Shown: one piece after another, positions 51,641 through 61,416 of the stretch
How positions within the stretch are numbered: position 1 is the stretch's first letter
Layout of the letters: every line of letters begins with the position of its first letter
From: Rhizobium anhuiense
Lineage (GTDB): Bacteria; Pseudomonadota; Alphaproteobacteria; Rhizobiales; Rhizobiaceae
Assembly: GCF_003985145.1 (NCBI RefSeq)
Contig: NZ_ML133531.1
Location: 62,001 to 126,000, forward strand
Length of the DNA: 64,000 bases
Direction: 5' to 3'
Translations under genes and position numbers: made by a program
Notes under the pieces: model-generated
Databases searched by the model: none
The model's input: the letters and a program-made list of their open reading frames with translations, nothing else
What the model was told of the DNA's origin: nothing

Positions 51641-52432
51641 TCAGCCTGCAAAATCGAAATAGGCGATAACAGGCACGTGGTCGGACGGCTTTTCCCAAGC
51701 CCGCACATGTTTCTCGATCGCGGCCGACGTCATCCGGTCGGCGGCTTCCGGCGACAGCATCAGATGGTCGATGCGGATGCCGTTGTTCTTCGGCCAGGCG
51801 CCGGCCTGATAATCCCAGAAGGAATAGAACTGCGTCGCATCCGTCGTCGCGCGCACCGCATCCGTCAGCCCGAGATTTTCGAGCCGGCGGAACGCCGCCC
51901 GCGTCTGCGGCAGAAACAGCGCATCGTTTTCCCAGACCTTGGGATCGAAGCAGTCGTGCGGTTCCGGGATGACATTGTAATCGCCGGCAAGGACCAGCAT
52001 CTCCTCATAGGCCAGCCGTTCGGCGGCGAACGCCCGCAGGCGCTCCATCCAGGCGAGCTTGTAGGGATATTTCTCCGTGTCGACGGGATTGCCGTTCGGC
52101 AGGTAGAGGCAGCAGACACGCAGGATGCGCGTGTCGGGGAGCGTGAACACGGCTTCGAGGAAACGCGCCTGTTCGTCCAGCGGGTCGCCGGGTAGGCCGC
52201 GGTTCACTTCGAAAGGGGAACTCTTGGAGAGGATCGCCACGCCGTTGAAGCCCTTCTGGCCGTGCGTCTCGACGTGATAGCCGAGCGCCTCGATCTCCAG
52301 CCGCGGAAACCCTTCGTCGACGGTTTTGATTTCCTGCAGGCAGACGATATCGGGATCGGAATCCTTGAGCCATTGCGTGAGATTGTCGATGCGCGCCTTA
52401 ACGCCGTTGATGTTCCAGGTCGCGATCTTCAT
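51641..52432 (-). CDS. xthA: Exodeoxyribonuclease III
   Basis: 263 residues. MKIATWNINGVKARIDNLTQ (Asn-Asn pair) and CLQEIKTVDEGFPRLEIEAL (metal-binding Glu) open the exonuclease-endonuclease-phosphatase fold; LAGDYNVIPEPHDCFD (Asp-Asn) is mid-chain; RIDHLMLSPEA and the final PSDHVPVIAYFDF (Asp-His) complete the active site. It removes 3' blocking groups and cuts apurinic sites in base excision repair. It converges on exoR with about 50 bases between, and is followed in the same direction upstream by the Fe-S carrier gene. Confidence 0.96.
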   Translation of the reverse strand: MKIATWNINGVKARIDNLTQWLKDSDPDIVCLQEIKTVDEGFPRLEIEALGYHVETHGQKGFNGVAILSKSSPFEVNRGLPGDPLDEQARFLEAVFTLPDTRILRVCCLYLPNGNPVDTEKYPYKLAWMERLRAFAAERLAYEEMLVLAGDYNVIPEPHDCFDPKVWENDALFLPQTRAAFRRLENLGLTDAVRATTDATQFYSFWDYQAGAWPKNNGIRIDHLMLSPEAADRMTSAAIEKHVRAWEKPSDHVPVIAYFDFAG

Positions 52433-52556
52433 GGCTCTGTCCCGTTAGCTTCGTGCGCTTCTTTTATCGCGGTATTTCACCAGGGGACAAGACGATAAAC
52501 CGGCCGGAAATAGTTCTTCGGCCGGTTCGTTGGGGAGAAGGCCGTGCGTTCAGAAG

Positions 52557-52889
52557 TCAGATCGAGAAGCTGGTGCCACAGCCGCAGCTTGCCACCGCGT
52601 TCGGGTTCTTGATCTGGAAGGATTGGCCAAGCAGATTGTCGACGAAGTCGATCTCCGAGCCTGCCATATAGACGAGCGACAGGCTGTCGATCAGCACCTT
52701 GGCGTCGTTCTTTTCGACGACGATGTCGTCGTCGCCGGCGTTATCGGCAAGATCGAACTTGTAGGAAAAGCCCGAACAGCCGCCGCCTTCGACGGAAACG
52801 CGCAACGCGCTCTTGCCGGCTTCGGCGCCGACGATCGCAGCGATACGCTTTGCCGCGGCATCTGAAAGGGTTACACTCGTATCCGTCAT
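52557..52889 (-). CDS. A-type iron-sulfur carrier protein (ErpA/IscA)
   Basis: 110 residues from ATG 52889 with an AGGAGGAAAC site. Three conserved cysteines: SVEGGGCSGFSYKFD and the C-terminal ASCGCGTSF. The pattern GGCSG ... CGCGxSF defines the family, which transfers [4Fe-4S] or [2Fe-2S] clusters to apoproteins; the sequence type is closer to ErpA. Divergent from dgt across about 220 bases. In Rhizobiales the dgt-erpA-xthA order is common. Confidence 0.93.
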   Translation of the reverse strand: MTDTSVTLSDAAAKRIAAIVGAEAGKSALRVSVEGGGCSGFSYKFDLADNAGDDDIVVEKNDAKVLIDSLSLVYMAGSEIDFVDNLLGQSFQIKNPNAVASCGCGTSFSI

Positions 52890-53111
52890 GTTTCCTCCTG
52901 CCGGGGTCAAGATCCGGAGAGAATGGGTTTTGGCACTGAAATGTTCAAATGCCTGATATCAAAGAAACTTACCATAATCCTAGCGAAAAGGCGATGATAC
53001 GCCGATGCGGTTGAGAAAGCGCCTCTTTGCCGTTTTATCGGGCTATAGGTATGAAGGGCGAAGAGCGGCGTCAATGGGCAGATGCGGCAACATGCAGGAT
53101 GACGGTGAAGA

Positions 53112-54329
53112 ATGACGATCGATACGCGTGCTTTGGGTTTCGGCAGCAGTGAGAGGGCGGTCTATGCGGCCGACCCCTGGACGAGCCGCGGACGACTCTA
53201 TCAGGAAGACGGAAGCCCGACGCGCTCCGATTTCCAGCGCGACCGCGACCGCATCGTCCACACCACCGCCTTTCGCCGGCTGAAGCACAAGACGCAGGTC
53301 TTCATCGCCCAGGATGGCGATCATTACCGCACCCGGCTGACCCATACGATCGAGGTGGCGCAGATCGCCCGCGCGCTCGCCCGCGCCCTGAAGCTCGACG
53401 AGGATCTGGCCGAAGGCGTCGCCCTCGTCCACGATTTCGGTCACACGCCCTTCGGTCACACCGGCGAGGACGCGCTGCACGAGGTGCTGCTGCCCTATGG
53501 CGGCTTCGACCACAATGCACAATCGCTGCGCATCGTGACCAAGCTGGAGAGGCGTTATGCCGAATTTGACGGCATCAACCTGACATGGGAAAGCCTCGAA
53601 GGTCTCGTCAAGCACAATGGTCCGCTTCTGACGCCGGATGGCGTCGGCACGCGCGGCCCCGTTCCCCAGCCGATCCTCGATTATTGCGAGCTGCACGATC
53701 TCGAGCTTGCAAGCTATGCCAGCCTCGAGGCCCAGGTCGCGGCGATCGCCGACGACATCGCCTATAATACCCACGATATCGATGACGGCCTGCGTTCCGG
53801 TTACCTGACTTTCGAGATGTTAGAGGAAATCCCGTTTCTCGCCGGGCTGATGGCCGAGGTGAGGGAGCGATATCCGCATCTGGAGCCGAGCCGCTTCACC
53901 CATGAGATTATGCGCCGCCAGATCACCCGCATGGTCGAAGACGTGATCGGTGTCGCGCAGGCGCGCCTTTCCCTCCTTCGCCCCGAGAGCGCCGGCGACA
54001 TCCGCGGCGCCGGCCAGGTGATCGCCACCTTTTCCGAGGCGATGGCCGAGACCGACCGGCAGATCAAGGCGATGCTTTTCAAGCGCATCTACCGCAATGC
54101 CGATATCATGCGCATCCGCGCCGGCGCGGCAAAGATCGTTACCGATCTGTTTGGCGCCTACATGGCCAATCCCAAGGAGATGCAGAGCCATTACTGGGTC
54201 GATCATATCGCCGGCCTGTCCGATGCGCCGAAGGCCCGCCATGTCGGCGATTATCTGGCCGGCATGACCGACACCTATGCGATCAGCGCCCACAGGCGGT
54301 TGTTTGACCACACTCCGGATTTGCGATAG
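53112..54329 (+). CDS. dgt: Deoxyguanosinetriphosphate triphosphohydrolase-like protein
   Basis: 405 residues, the type 2 (bacterial Dgt-like) size. The HD domain has RTRLTHTIEVAQIARALARA, VALVHDFGHTPFGHTGEDAL (His-Asp pair binding the metal) and later EAQVAAIADDIAYNTHDIDD. TAFRRLKHKTQVF near residue 55-67 is the family's conserved N-terminal motif. It hydrolyses dNTPs to nucleoside and triphosphate in the cytoplasm, limiting nucleotide pools. Divergent from the Fe-S carrier and 65 bases before argS, which it probably precedes on the same transcript. Confidence 0.94.
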   Translation: MTIDTRALGFGSSERAVYAADPWTSRGRLYQEDGSPTRSDFQRDRDRIVHTTAFRRLKHKTQVFIAQDGDHYRTRLTHTIEVAQIARALARALKLDEDLAEGVALVHDFGHTPFGHTGEDALHEVLLPYGGFDHNAQSLRIVTKLERRYAEFDGINLTWESLEGLVKHNGPLLTPDGVGTRGPVPQPILDYCELHDLELASYASLEAQVAAIADDIAYNTHDIDDGLRSGYLTFEMLEEIPFLAGLMAEVRERYPHLEPSRFTHEIMRRQITRMVEDVIGVAQARLSLLRPESAGDIRGAGQVIATFSEAMAETDRQIKAMLFKRIYRNADIMRIRAGAAKIVTDLFGAYMANPKEMQSHYWVDHIAGLSDAPKARHVGDYLAGMTDTYAISAHRRLFDHTPDLR

Positions 54330-54394
54330 GCAGCGGTCGCCCACGCCGAGGGTCGATTTGAGCCTTTGGCACAGCCTATGCATGGAAGAGTGCG

Positions 54395-56152
54395 ATGAAC
54401 CTTTTTACCGACTTCGAAGCCAGGATCAAAACCGCCCTTGAACAGATCGATCTGGTCAGGGAAAAGCGATCTGAGCTCGATTTCGGCCGCATCACCGTCG
54501 AGCCGCCGCGTGACGCGAGCCATGGCGATGTCGCGACCAATGCCGCGATGGTGCTGGCAAAACCGCTCGGAACCAATCCGCGCGCGCTGGCCGATGTCAT
54601 CATCGCCAAGCTGAAAGAGGATGCCGACGTCGCCGATGTCTCGGTTGCCGGCCCCGGTTTCATCAACATCCGTCTCGCCGTCGGCTACTGGCAGCGGCTG
54701 CTCGCCTCGATCATCGGCGCCGGCACCGATTACGGCCGCTCGACGCTGGGTGAGGGCAGGAAGGTCAACGTCGAATATGTCTCGGCCAATCCGACCGGCC
54801 CGATGCATGTCGGCCATTGCCGTGGCGCCGTCGTCGGCGACGCGCTTGCCAACCTGCTGGCTTTTGCCGGTTACGGCGTCGAGAAGGAATACTACATCAA
54901 CGATGCCGGCTCGCAGATCGATGTGCTCGCCCGCTCCGTTTTCCTGCGTTATCGCGAAGCGCTCGGCGAAAAAATCGGCGAAATCCCTTCGGGTCTCTAT
55001 CCCGGCGACTATCTCGTGCCCGTTGGCCAGTCGCTTGCCGCCGATTACGGCGTGCGGCTGCACAACATGCCGGAAGAGCAATGGATGCCGATCGTCAAGG
55101 ACCGCACCATCGATGCGATGATGGTGATGATCCGCGCCGATCTCGCGGCGCTGAACGTCCATCACGACGTCTTCTTCTCCGAGCGCACCCTGCATGCCAA
55201 TGGGGCCGCGGCGATCCGCACGGCGATCAACGACCTGACCTTCAAGGGTTATGTCTACAAGGGCACGCTGCCGCCGCCGAAGGGCCAGCTTCCCGAGGAT
55301 TGGGAGGATCGCGAGCAAACATTGTTCCGCTCGACCGAAGTGGGTGACGATATCGACCGGCCGCTGATCAAGTCGGACGGCGCCTACACCTATTTCGCCG
55401 CCGACGTCGCCTACTTCAAGAACAAGTTCGACCGTGGTTTCGACGAGATGATCTATGTGCTCGGCGCCGATCATGGCGGCTACGTCAAGCGCCTGGAAGC
55501 GGTTGCACGCGGCGTTTCGGATGGTAAGGCGAAGCTGACGGTGCTGCTTTGCCAGCTCGTCAAGCTCTATCGAAACGGCGAGCCGGTGAAGATGTCGAAA
55601 CGCTCCGGCGATTTCGTCACGCTTCGGGACGTCGTCGAGGAAGTCGGTCGTGATTCGGTCCGTTTCATGATGCTCTACCGCAAGAATTCCGAGCCGCTCG
55701 ACTTCGATTTCGCCAAAGTGACCGAACAATCGAAAGATAATCCTGTTTTTTACGTGCAGTATGCGCATGCCCGCTGCATGTCGGTCTTCCGGCAGGCGAG
55801 GGAGGCTTTTCCCGACCTCGAAGTTTCGCCCGAGGATCTCGCGAAAACCGTTGCTGGCATTGGTGATCCGGCCGAATTGCAGCTTGTCGCCAAGCTCGCC
55901 GAATTCCCGCGGATCGTCGAGGCGGCCGCCCAGTCGCAGGAGCCGCATCGCATCGCTTTTTACCTCTACGACGTCGCAAGTTCGTTCCACGCGCACTGGA
56001 ACAAAGGTAAAGATCAGCCGGAATTACGATTTGTTAATGATAAAAACCGAGAATCAAGTATTGCCAGACTTGGGCTGGTGTACGCCGTCGCGTCGGTTTT
56101 GAAGTCGGGACTTGCCATTACAGGCACTGCCGCACCGGACGAAATGCGATAA
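54395..56152 (+). CDS. argS: Arginyl-tRNA synthetase
   Basis: 585 residues. N-terminal additional domain about 1-110; class I motif VSANPTGPMHVGHCRGAVVG at about 129-148 (HIGH form HVGH), KMSKRSGDFVTL near 393-404 (KMSKS variant). The anticodon-binding DALR domain closes the protein (PVFYVQYAHARCMSVFRQAR). Charges tRNA-Arg. Together with the downstream SPOR gene it forms the housekeeping run seen in many alphaproteobacteria. Confidence 0.97.
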   Translation: MNLFTDFEARIKTALEQIDLVREKRSELDFGRITVEPPRDASHGDVATNAAMVLAKPLGTNPRALADVIIAKLKEDADVADVSVAGPGFINIRLAVGYWQRLLASIIGAGTDYGRSTLGEGRKVNVEYVSANPTGPMHVGHCRGAVVGDALANLLAFAGYGVEKEYYINDAGSQIDVLARSVFLRYREALGEKIGEIPSGLYPGDYLVPVGQSLAADYGVRLHNMPEEQWMPIVKDRTIDAMMVMIRADLAALNVHHDVFFSERTLHANGAAAIRTAINDLTFKGYVYKGTLPPPKGQLPEDWEDREQTLFRSTEVGDDIDRPLIKSDGAYTYFAADVAYFKNKFDRGFDEMIYVLGADHGGYVKRLEAVARGVSDGKAKLTVLLCQLVKLYRNGEPVKMSKRSGDFVTLRDVVEEVGRDSVRFMMLYRKNSEPLDFDFAKVTEQSKDNPVFYVQYAHARCMSVFRQAREAFPDLEVSPEDLAKTVAGIGDPAELQLVAKLAEFPRIVEAAAQSQEPHRIAFYLYDVASSFHAHWNKGKDQPELRFVNDKNRESSIARLGLVYAVASVLKSGLAITGTAAPDEMR

Positions 56153-56213
56153 CGTCACCATTTCCCCACAATGCGCTGGCATTTGAGCGTTGGCGTTTGC
56201 GAGTGGGATAGGC

Positions 56214-59200
56214 ATGGCTGATAAACAACTTGCGTATGATACGCGCGGAAAAGACGATCTGTTTGCCGACGACGATCCGTTGGCCGAACTTGCCCGTATC
56301 GTCGGCTTCGAGCCGCGTGTTGCAGCGAATACGATGACCGAGGCGGCTCGGCGCGAGCCGGCCCTCGATCTCGAGGAAGAGCTTGGGCGCGAGTTCGACC
56401 GTTACGATTCGCCACGTCCGCTCGCAGAGCTCGACCGGCCCGCCGAGCCGATCTCTGACGACCTGCCTGAAGATTACGTCGAGCCCGTTCTCGATGTTTC
56501 TCCCGCTGACGAACGTGCGGAGGCTGCTGAGCCGGTGTCCGTCGCTCCCGATGACGCTGACGAAGACGTGACTTTGGCCGTGGAGAATCAGGACAAGCCC
56601 GCCGCCGACTGGGCGGAGCAGCTTTCCCCCGAGCCCGCTCCCGAAGCGTCGGTGCAGTCGGTCTTCGGCGGTGCGCGCGACCTCATCGAGGAGCTTGAGC
56701 TGTCGATCGGTGCAGCACCGGTCTCTTCGCTGCCGCAACCCGCCAAGGCGCCGCAATGGTCGGCTGCCAGCATCAGGCTGCCGCTCGCCAATTTCCATGC
56801 CGCGAAGCGCGAGGAGCCGGTTGTTGCGCCGGCGCCTGTGGCCGAAACGGTCGCAGCACCGGTCGCTGAAGCGCCGTCCGTCGATCTTCCTGTGGTCGAG
56901 CCGCAATCTGTAATCGAACCGCCGGCGCCTGTCGCCGCTGTCGAGCCCTCCGAGGAATTCGAATCCGCTTCGCCGTCGCTTGGCTTCCCCGCCGAACTCG
57001 ATCGCCATGATGAGGTCGTCGCGTCGGAAGAGGCTGCCGAGGCCGAGGAATTCGTCGAAATCGAAGACGAGCTGGAGGATTTCGGCTCCGACGCTGGTTT
57101 CGATCTCATTGCCGCGGCTGTCGAAGGCGAGGTCCAGGCCGATGCGGCGCTGACCGAGGTCGTGCCGGAAGTTCCACACACTGCCGGCACGTTCGATCTC
57201 GACGATCTGCTGGCCGACGTCTCGCGTTATCCGGTGCCGCAACGCGCCAATCCGGCGCCCGTTTCGCCGCAGCCCGCATCGATCGAGGCGGCACCCGTTC
57301 CTGCCGTCCCGGTGGCCGCAGCACCTGTTCAGCCCGAGGTGATCGCGCCCGCGCCGGTCGCCGCAGCATTCGTTCAGCCTGCGCCGATCGAGCCGGCTAC
57401 GGTCTATGCTGCCGAAGCCGCACGGCCTGTCGCGCCGCAACTTGCCGAAGTCGTTGCGCCGCAGCCTGCTGCAACGGCATATTCGCAGACGCCGCGGCCC
57501 GTACAGGAAGCCGACGATCCCTTCGCCGGCCATGATTTCGAGCTGGATCTTGCCGGCATCGAACTGGAACTCGCCGATCTCGATTTCTCCGAGCAGATCG
57601 AGCCTGCGCCCCAGCCGATAACCCCTGCGCCGCAGCAGGTCGCCGCCGTCTCTCCGCGGCCGGCTCCCGTTTTTGCGCCTGAGCCGCCAGCTCCTGCTCC
57701 CCAGCAGGCTGCCGCCGCCTCGGTGCGGCCCGCTCCGGCCGCCGTTCCTGAGCCGCAGGCGCCAGCTCCGGCGCCGGCTTTCAACTGGGCGGCGCCTGTC
57801 GCCGAATCCACCGAAGACTTGCCATTCGATCCGGCGATGATCTCCGATCCGGAGGATCGTCCCGAGACCGTCGACGATATGCATGTGCCGGCGCTGCCGC
57901 CGGTCGAGCAGCCTGCGCCGGTCGCGAAAACTGCGGATTTCGATTTCGATCTCGACGCAGAGATCGCCAGCTTCTTTGAGCCGGCCAAACCGCGGGAAAC
58001 CCCGGCGCCGGTCCGGGATACGGCTGCTGCCGCGGCAAAGCCGGTCAAGCCCACCATCGCCGATGGCCTCGATGATTTCGAACGGGCGCTGGAGGAGGAT
58101 TTCCGCCGCAGCGTGCGCGAACCGGTCGAGCGCCGTGAAACCTCCGAAGTCCGTATCGAATCGGCAAGCCAGGCCGCTGATTTCAGCCGCGCCCGGTCGA
58201 TGCGCCGGCTGCTGGCCGGGGCTGTCGTTCTCGTCGTTTTTGCCGGCGTCGGTTATGGCGTCTATTCCTCCGTCTGGAACGGCGAGGGGCTCGGCATTGT
58301 TGCAACCGGCGAGCCGCGCGTGATCACCGCCGACAAGGAGCCGGTCAAGGTCGTTCCGGAAAATCCGGGCGGCAAGACGGTGCCGAACCAGGACAAGGCT
58401 GTCTACGACCGCGTCGCGGGTTCTGCCGAGGAGCCGAAGCAGAAGGCGCTCGTTTCTTCCGACGAAGCGCCCGTCGATGTCGTCCAGCGTACGCTGACAC
58501 CGGAAGCGCTGCCTGAGGACGACGAGAACGCCAATGCCGGTGATCAGGTCACGCCGACCGCGGTCGGTGAGACGCAGGATCCGCGTCTGCTGCCGAACCA
58601 GGACAATGCCGACAACGCTTCTGCAACCGATGCCGACAAGGCGCCGTCCGTTTCGCCGCGCAAGGTCCGCACGATGATCGTCAAGCCTGACGGCACCTTG
58701 GTCGCCCGCGAGGAGCCGGCGCCCGCCGACCAGCCGACACAGGCGGCGCAATCTGCCCAGCCGACGCCGTCGGCTCTGCCGCCGTTGACGGCCCAGACGA
58801 CGCCATCGACCCCGACCGCGCCTCCGGTCGCCGGAACGGCCGCAAGTTTCCCGGCAAGCGCCGAGGTTGCTTCCGCCGATGCTCGTTCTGCAGCACCTGC
58901 TGAAACCGCGCCGGCTGAGCCGCCGCTTGCAGGCAGCGCCGACGCGCAGGCCGCAAATCCCGCCCCGGTCGAGCCGCCGGTGCGCCCGGTCAAGACCTCG
59001 GCGATTGCCGATACCGCTCCGATCCCGACCGCCCGTCCGGTCGACCAGCCCGTCAACGTCGTCGGCACCGTGACCGAGAAGGGCAATGTCCGGCCGCCTG
59101 CACAGCAGACGACGGCTGAGGTCGCGGCCGCAGCACCGGTTGCCGCAAAGCCGCAGCAGGCTGCGTCCGCCGGCGGCTACGGCATCCAGATCGCCTCGCT

Positions 59201-59414
59201 GCCGTCGGAAGACGAGGCGAACAAATCCTATGCCAACCTGTCGAAGAAATTCGCCGGCGTGCTTGGCGGCCGTAGCCATGAGATCCGCAGGGCCGATATC
59301 GCCGGCAAGGGCACGTTCTACCGTGTTCGCATTCCGGCCGGTTCCAAGGACGAGGCGGCTGCGCTCTGCGAACAGTATCGCGCCGCGGGCGGAAGCTGCC
59401 TGATCTCCAAGTAA
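56214..59414 (+). CDS. Large SPOR-domain protein with proline/alanine-rich cytoplasmic region
   Basis: 1066 residues from ATG 56214. Residues 1 to about 660 are acidic and Pro/Ala/Val/Glu-rich low-complexity sequence without a fold, so probably an extended cytoplasmic arm. One transmembrane helix lies at about 664-686 (LLAGAVVLVVFAGVGYGVYS). The periplasmic part is again disordered up to the C-terminal SPOR domain (about 987-1066, GGYGIQIASLPSEDEANKSY, RADIAGKGTFYRVRIPAGSK), which binds denuded peptidoglycan at the septum. Rhizobiales have such proteins next to argS. Its length is above the usual range, mainly through the repeat regions, which may vary between strains. Confidence 0.9.
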   Translation: MADKQLAYDTRGKDDLFADDDPLAELARIVGFEPRVAANTMTEAARREPALDLEEELGREFDRYDSPRPLAELDRPAEPISDDLPEDYVEPVLDVSPADERAEAAEPVSVAPDDADEDVTLAVENQDKPAADWAEQLSPEPAPEASVQSVFGGARDLIEELELSIGAAPVSSLPQPAKAPQWSAASIRLPLANFHAAKREEPVVAPAPVAETVAAPVAEAPSVDLPVVEPQSVIEPPAPVAAVEPSEEFESASPSLGFPAELDRHDEVVASEEAAEAEEFVEIEDELEDFGSDAGFDLIAAAVEGEVQADAALTEVVPEVPHTAGTFDLDDLLADVSRYPVPQRANPAPVSPQPASIEAAPVPAVPVAAAPVQPEVIAPAPVAAAFVQPAPIEPATVYAAEAARPVAPQLAEVVAPQPAATAYSQTPRPVQEADDPFAGHDFELDLAGIELELADLDFSEQIEPAPQPITPAPQQVAAVSPRPAPVFAPEPPAPAPQQAAAASVRPAPAAVPEPQAPAPAPAFNWAAPVAESTEDLPFDPAMISDPEDRPETVDDMHVPALPPVEQPAPVAKTADFDFDLDAEIASFFEPAKPRETPAPVRDTAAAAAKPVKPTIADGLDDFERALEEDFRRSVREPVERRETSEVRIESASQAADFSRARSMRRLLAGAVVLVVFAGVGYGVYSSVWNGEGLGIVATGEPRVITADKEPVKVVPENPGGKTVPNQDKAVYDRVAGSAEEPKQKALVSSDEAPVDVVQRTLTPEALPEDDENANAGDQVTPTAVGETQDPRLLPNQDNADNASATDADKAPSVSPRKVRTMIVKPDGTLVAREEPAPADQPTQAAQSAQPTPSALPPLTAQTTPSTPTAPPVAGTAASFPASAEVASADARSAAPAETAPAEPPLAGSADAQAANPAPVEPPVRPVKTSAIADTAPIPTARPVDQPVNVVGTVTEKGNVRPPAQQTTAEVAAAAPVAAKPQQAASAGGYGIQIASLPSEDEANKSYANLSKKFAGVLGGRSHEIRRADIAGKGTFYRVRIPAGSKDEAAALCEQYRAAGGSCLISK

Positions 59415-59437
59415 GAATCAGGCTCATTGATATCGGA

Positions 59438-59471
59438 AGCGGCGGACCGGATTGGTCCGCCGCTCTTTTTT
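59438..59471 (+). terminator. Rho-independent terminator after the SPOR gene
   Basis: AGCGGCGGACC, loop GGATT, GGTCCGCCGCTCTTTTTT: ten-base stem and T-run, 24 bases after the stop codon. Confidence 0.88.
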
Positions 59472-59526
59472 GTGCATCGCGCTGGACCTTGCTCGCATTT
59501 GGCAGGGCGCCGTCTATGATTCTCAC

Positions 59527-60540
59527 ATGACCGAATCAAAAGCGATGATCCTTGGCTGCAGCGGCCTTGCCCTCACATCCGAAGAAAAGGCCTTTTACCG
59601 GGGCGAACGGCCCTGGGGCTTCATCCTCTTCGGGCGCAACATCTCCGAAGCCCGGCAGATCACCGATCTCGTCGCCGATCTGCGCGAAAGCGTCGGCTGG
59701 CATGCGCCGGTGCTGATCGACCAGGAAGGCGGCCGCGTCCAGCGCATCCGCCCGCCCATTCTGGCGCGTTATCCTTCCGGCCAGGCGCTCGGCGATCTTT
59801 ATCGCCGCGACCCGGCGCTTGGCCTGCGGGCCGCATGGCTGATGTCGCGGCTGCATGCCTTCGACCTTTCGAGCCTCGGCATCGATGTCGATTGCCTGCC
59901 GGTGCTCGACGTGCCGGTGGAGGGCAGCAGCAACGTCATCGGCGACCGCGCCTATGGCGGCGATCCCGACACCGTCATCGCCATGGGCCGGGCGGCTGCC
60001 GAAGGCCTGAAGGCCGGCGGCCTGTTGCCTGTGATGAAGCATATGCCCGGCCACGGCCGCGGTTTCGCGGATTCACATCTGGAACTGCCTGTCGTCACCG
60101 TCTCGCGTGATGAGCTGGAGACCCACGATTTCCCGCCCTTTATCGCGATGAAGGACGAGTTGATGGCGATGACCTGTCACCTCGTCTTCACTGCCATCGA
60201 CCCGGACAATCCGGCGACGACCTCGCGCAAGGTGATCGACGGCATCATCCGTCAGCATATCGGCTTTACCGGTCTGCTGCTCTCCGACGACAGCTCGATG
60301 AACGCTCTTTCCGGTACGATCGGTGAGCGCGCGGCGAATATCATTGCAGGCGGATGCGATATCGTGCTGCATTGCAATGGCGATATGGACGAGATGCGGG
60401 ATGTCGTGGCAAATGTTCCGCCGCTCGCCGGCATCTCGCTTGCCCGCGCAAAAGCGGTGGAAGCAGGCTTCGCGGCGCCGGATAGGTCCGACGAAGCGGA
60501 ATTGAGGGTGGAATTCGAGGCGATGTTTGCGACGGTCTGA
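59527..60540 (+). CDS. nagZ: Beta-N-acetylhexosaminidase (GH3)
   Basis: 337 residues from ATG 59527 (upstream frame to 59452 crosses the terminator and is rejected). GH3 fold: RPWGFILFGRNISEARQITD, VLIDQEGGRVQRIRPPI, and the catalytic acid/base loop VMKHMPGHGRGFADSHLELP; the nucleophile Asp lies in FTGLLLSDDSSMNAL. NagZ removes GlcNAc from anhydromuropeptides in cell wall recycling. It begins the transcription unit that continues into scpA, whose GTG is 18 bases after the nagZ stop. Confidence 0.95.
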   Translation: MTESKAMILGCSGLALTSEEKAFYRGERPWGFILFGRNISEARQITDLVADLRESVGWHAPVLIDQEGGRVQRIRPPILARYPSGQALGDLYRRDPALGLRAAWLMSRLHAFDLSSLGIDVDCLPVLDVPVEGSSNVIGDRAYGGDPDTVIAMGRAAAEGLKAGGLLPVMKHMPGHGRGFADSHLELPVVTVSRDELETHDFPPFIAMKDELMAMTCHLVFTAIDPDNPATTSRKVIDGIIRQHIGFTGLLLSDDSSMNALSGTIGERAANIIAGGCDIVLHCNGDMDEMRDVVANVPPLAGISLARAKAVEAGFAAPDRSDEAELRVEFEAMFATV

Positions 60541-60558
60541 TCGTAAGGGAGCAGCTAG

Positions 60559-61416
60559 GTGAGCACGGTCAAGGGCACGGAACGTCCGCAGGCGGCAACG
60601 CCGATGGACAAGCTGTGGCAGGATAACGGTGCCGAGCGCGCCAGCCACGAGCCAGCGCTGGTGATTGACGTCGCCGGCTTCGAAGGCCCGCTCGACCTCT
60701 TGCTCTATCTCGCCCGCAACCAGAAGGTCGACCTGTCGCGCATCTCGGTGCTGGCGCTTGCCGAGCAATATCTGCTCTTCATCGAAAGCGCCCGGCGGAT
60801 CCGCATCGAGTTGGCCGCCGATTATCTCGTCATGGCCGCCTGGCTTGCCTATCTCAAGTCACGGTTGCTCATTCCCCAGCAGGTCAAGGATGACGGTCCT
60901 TCGGGCGAGGAACTGGCGGCAACGCTCGCCTTCCGCCTGAAACGCCTGGAAGCCATGCGCCGGGCGGCGGAGGGCCTCGTCAATCGCAACCGTCTCGGCC
61001 GCGATATCTTCGTGCGTGGCGCCCCCGAGCATATTCCCGACCGTCAGCAATCCGCTTATGCGGCAAGCCTCTACGATCTCCTGACCGCCTATGCGGCGCT
61101 GCGGCAGCGCAATGCCGTCACCCAGGTGACGATCGAGCGGCGCAGTGTCTGGTCGCTGACCGATGCCCGCGAGCTGTTGACCCAGATGATCGGCGAGATC
61201 GGTGACTGGACGGCGATGGAGCATTACCTGCTGCGTTATCTCGCAGCACCCGAGGAACGCGTCACGGCAATCGCCAGCGCCTTTGCCGCCTCGCTGGAGC
61301 TGGTGCGTGAGGGCAAGCTCGAAATCCGTCAGGATGGCGCCTTTCAGCCGATATACATGCGCCGCGGTCCGAAACATGCCACGCTGCAGGTGGTGGAGCA
61401 GGAGCAGCCGGCTTGA
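60559..61416 (+). CDS. scpA: Segregation and condensation protein A
   Basis: 285 residues from a GTG at 60559 (GGGAGC ahead). The N-terminal kleisin helices read FEGPLDLLLYLARNQKVDLS and RISVLALAEQYLLFIESARR, then LVMAAWLAYLKSRLLIPQ; the C-terminal winged helix contains FAASLELVREGKLEIRQDGA. ScpA is the kleisin that bridges SMC heads together with ScpB. The stop overlaps the start of scpB (TTGA), so the two are translationally coupled, as is typical. Confidence 0.96.
   Translation: MSTVKGTERPQAATPMDKLWQDNGAERASHEPALVIDVAGFEGPLDLLLYLARNQKVDLSRISVLALAEQYLLFIESARRIRIELAADYLVMAAWLAYLKSRLLIPQQVKDDGPSGEELAATLAFRLKRLEAMRRAAEGLVNRNRLGRDIFVRGAPEHIPDRQQSAYAASLYDLLTAYAALRQRNAVTQVTIERRSVWSLTDARELLTQMIGEIGDWTAMEHYLLRYLAAPEERVTAIASAFAASLELVREGKLEIRQDGAFQPIYMRRGPKHATLQVVEQEQPA

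Noticed and set aside
56118..59279. 1053-codon open frame antisense to the SPOR gene
   Set aside because: Gly/Arg-rich composition typical of the complement of a Pro/Ala-rich reading frame; no ribosome site or recognisable domain.
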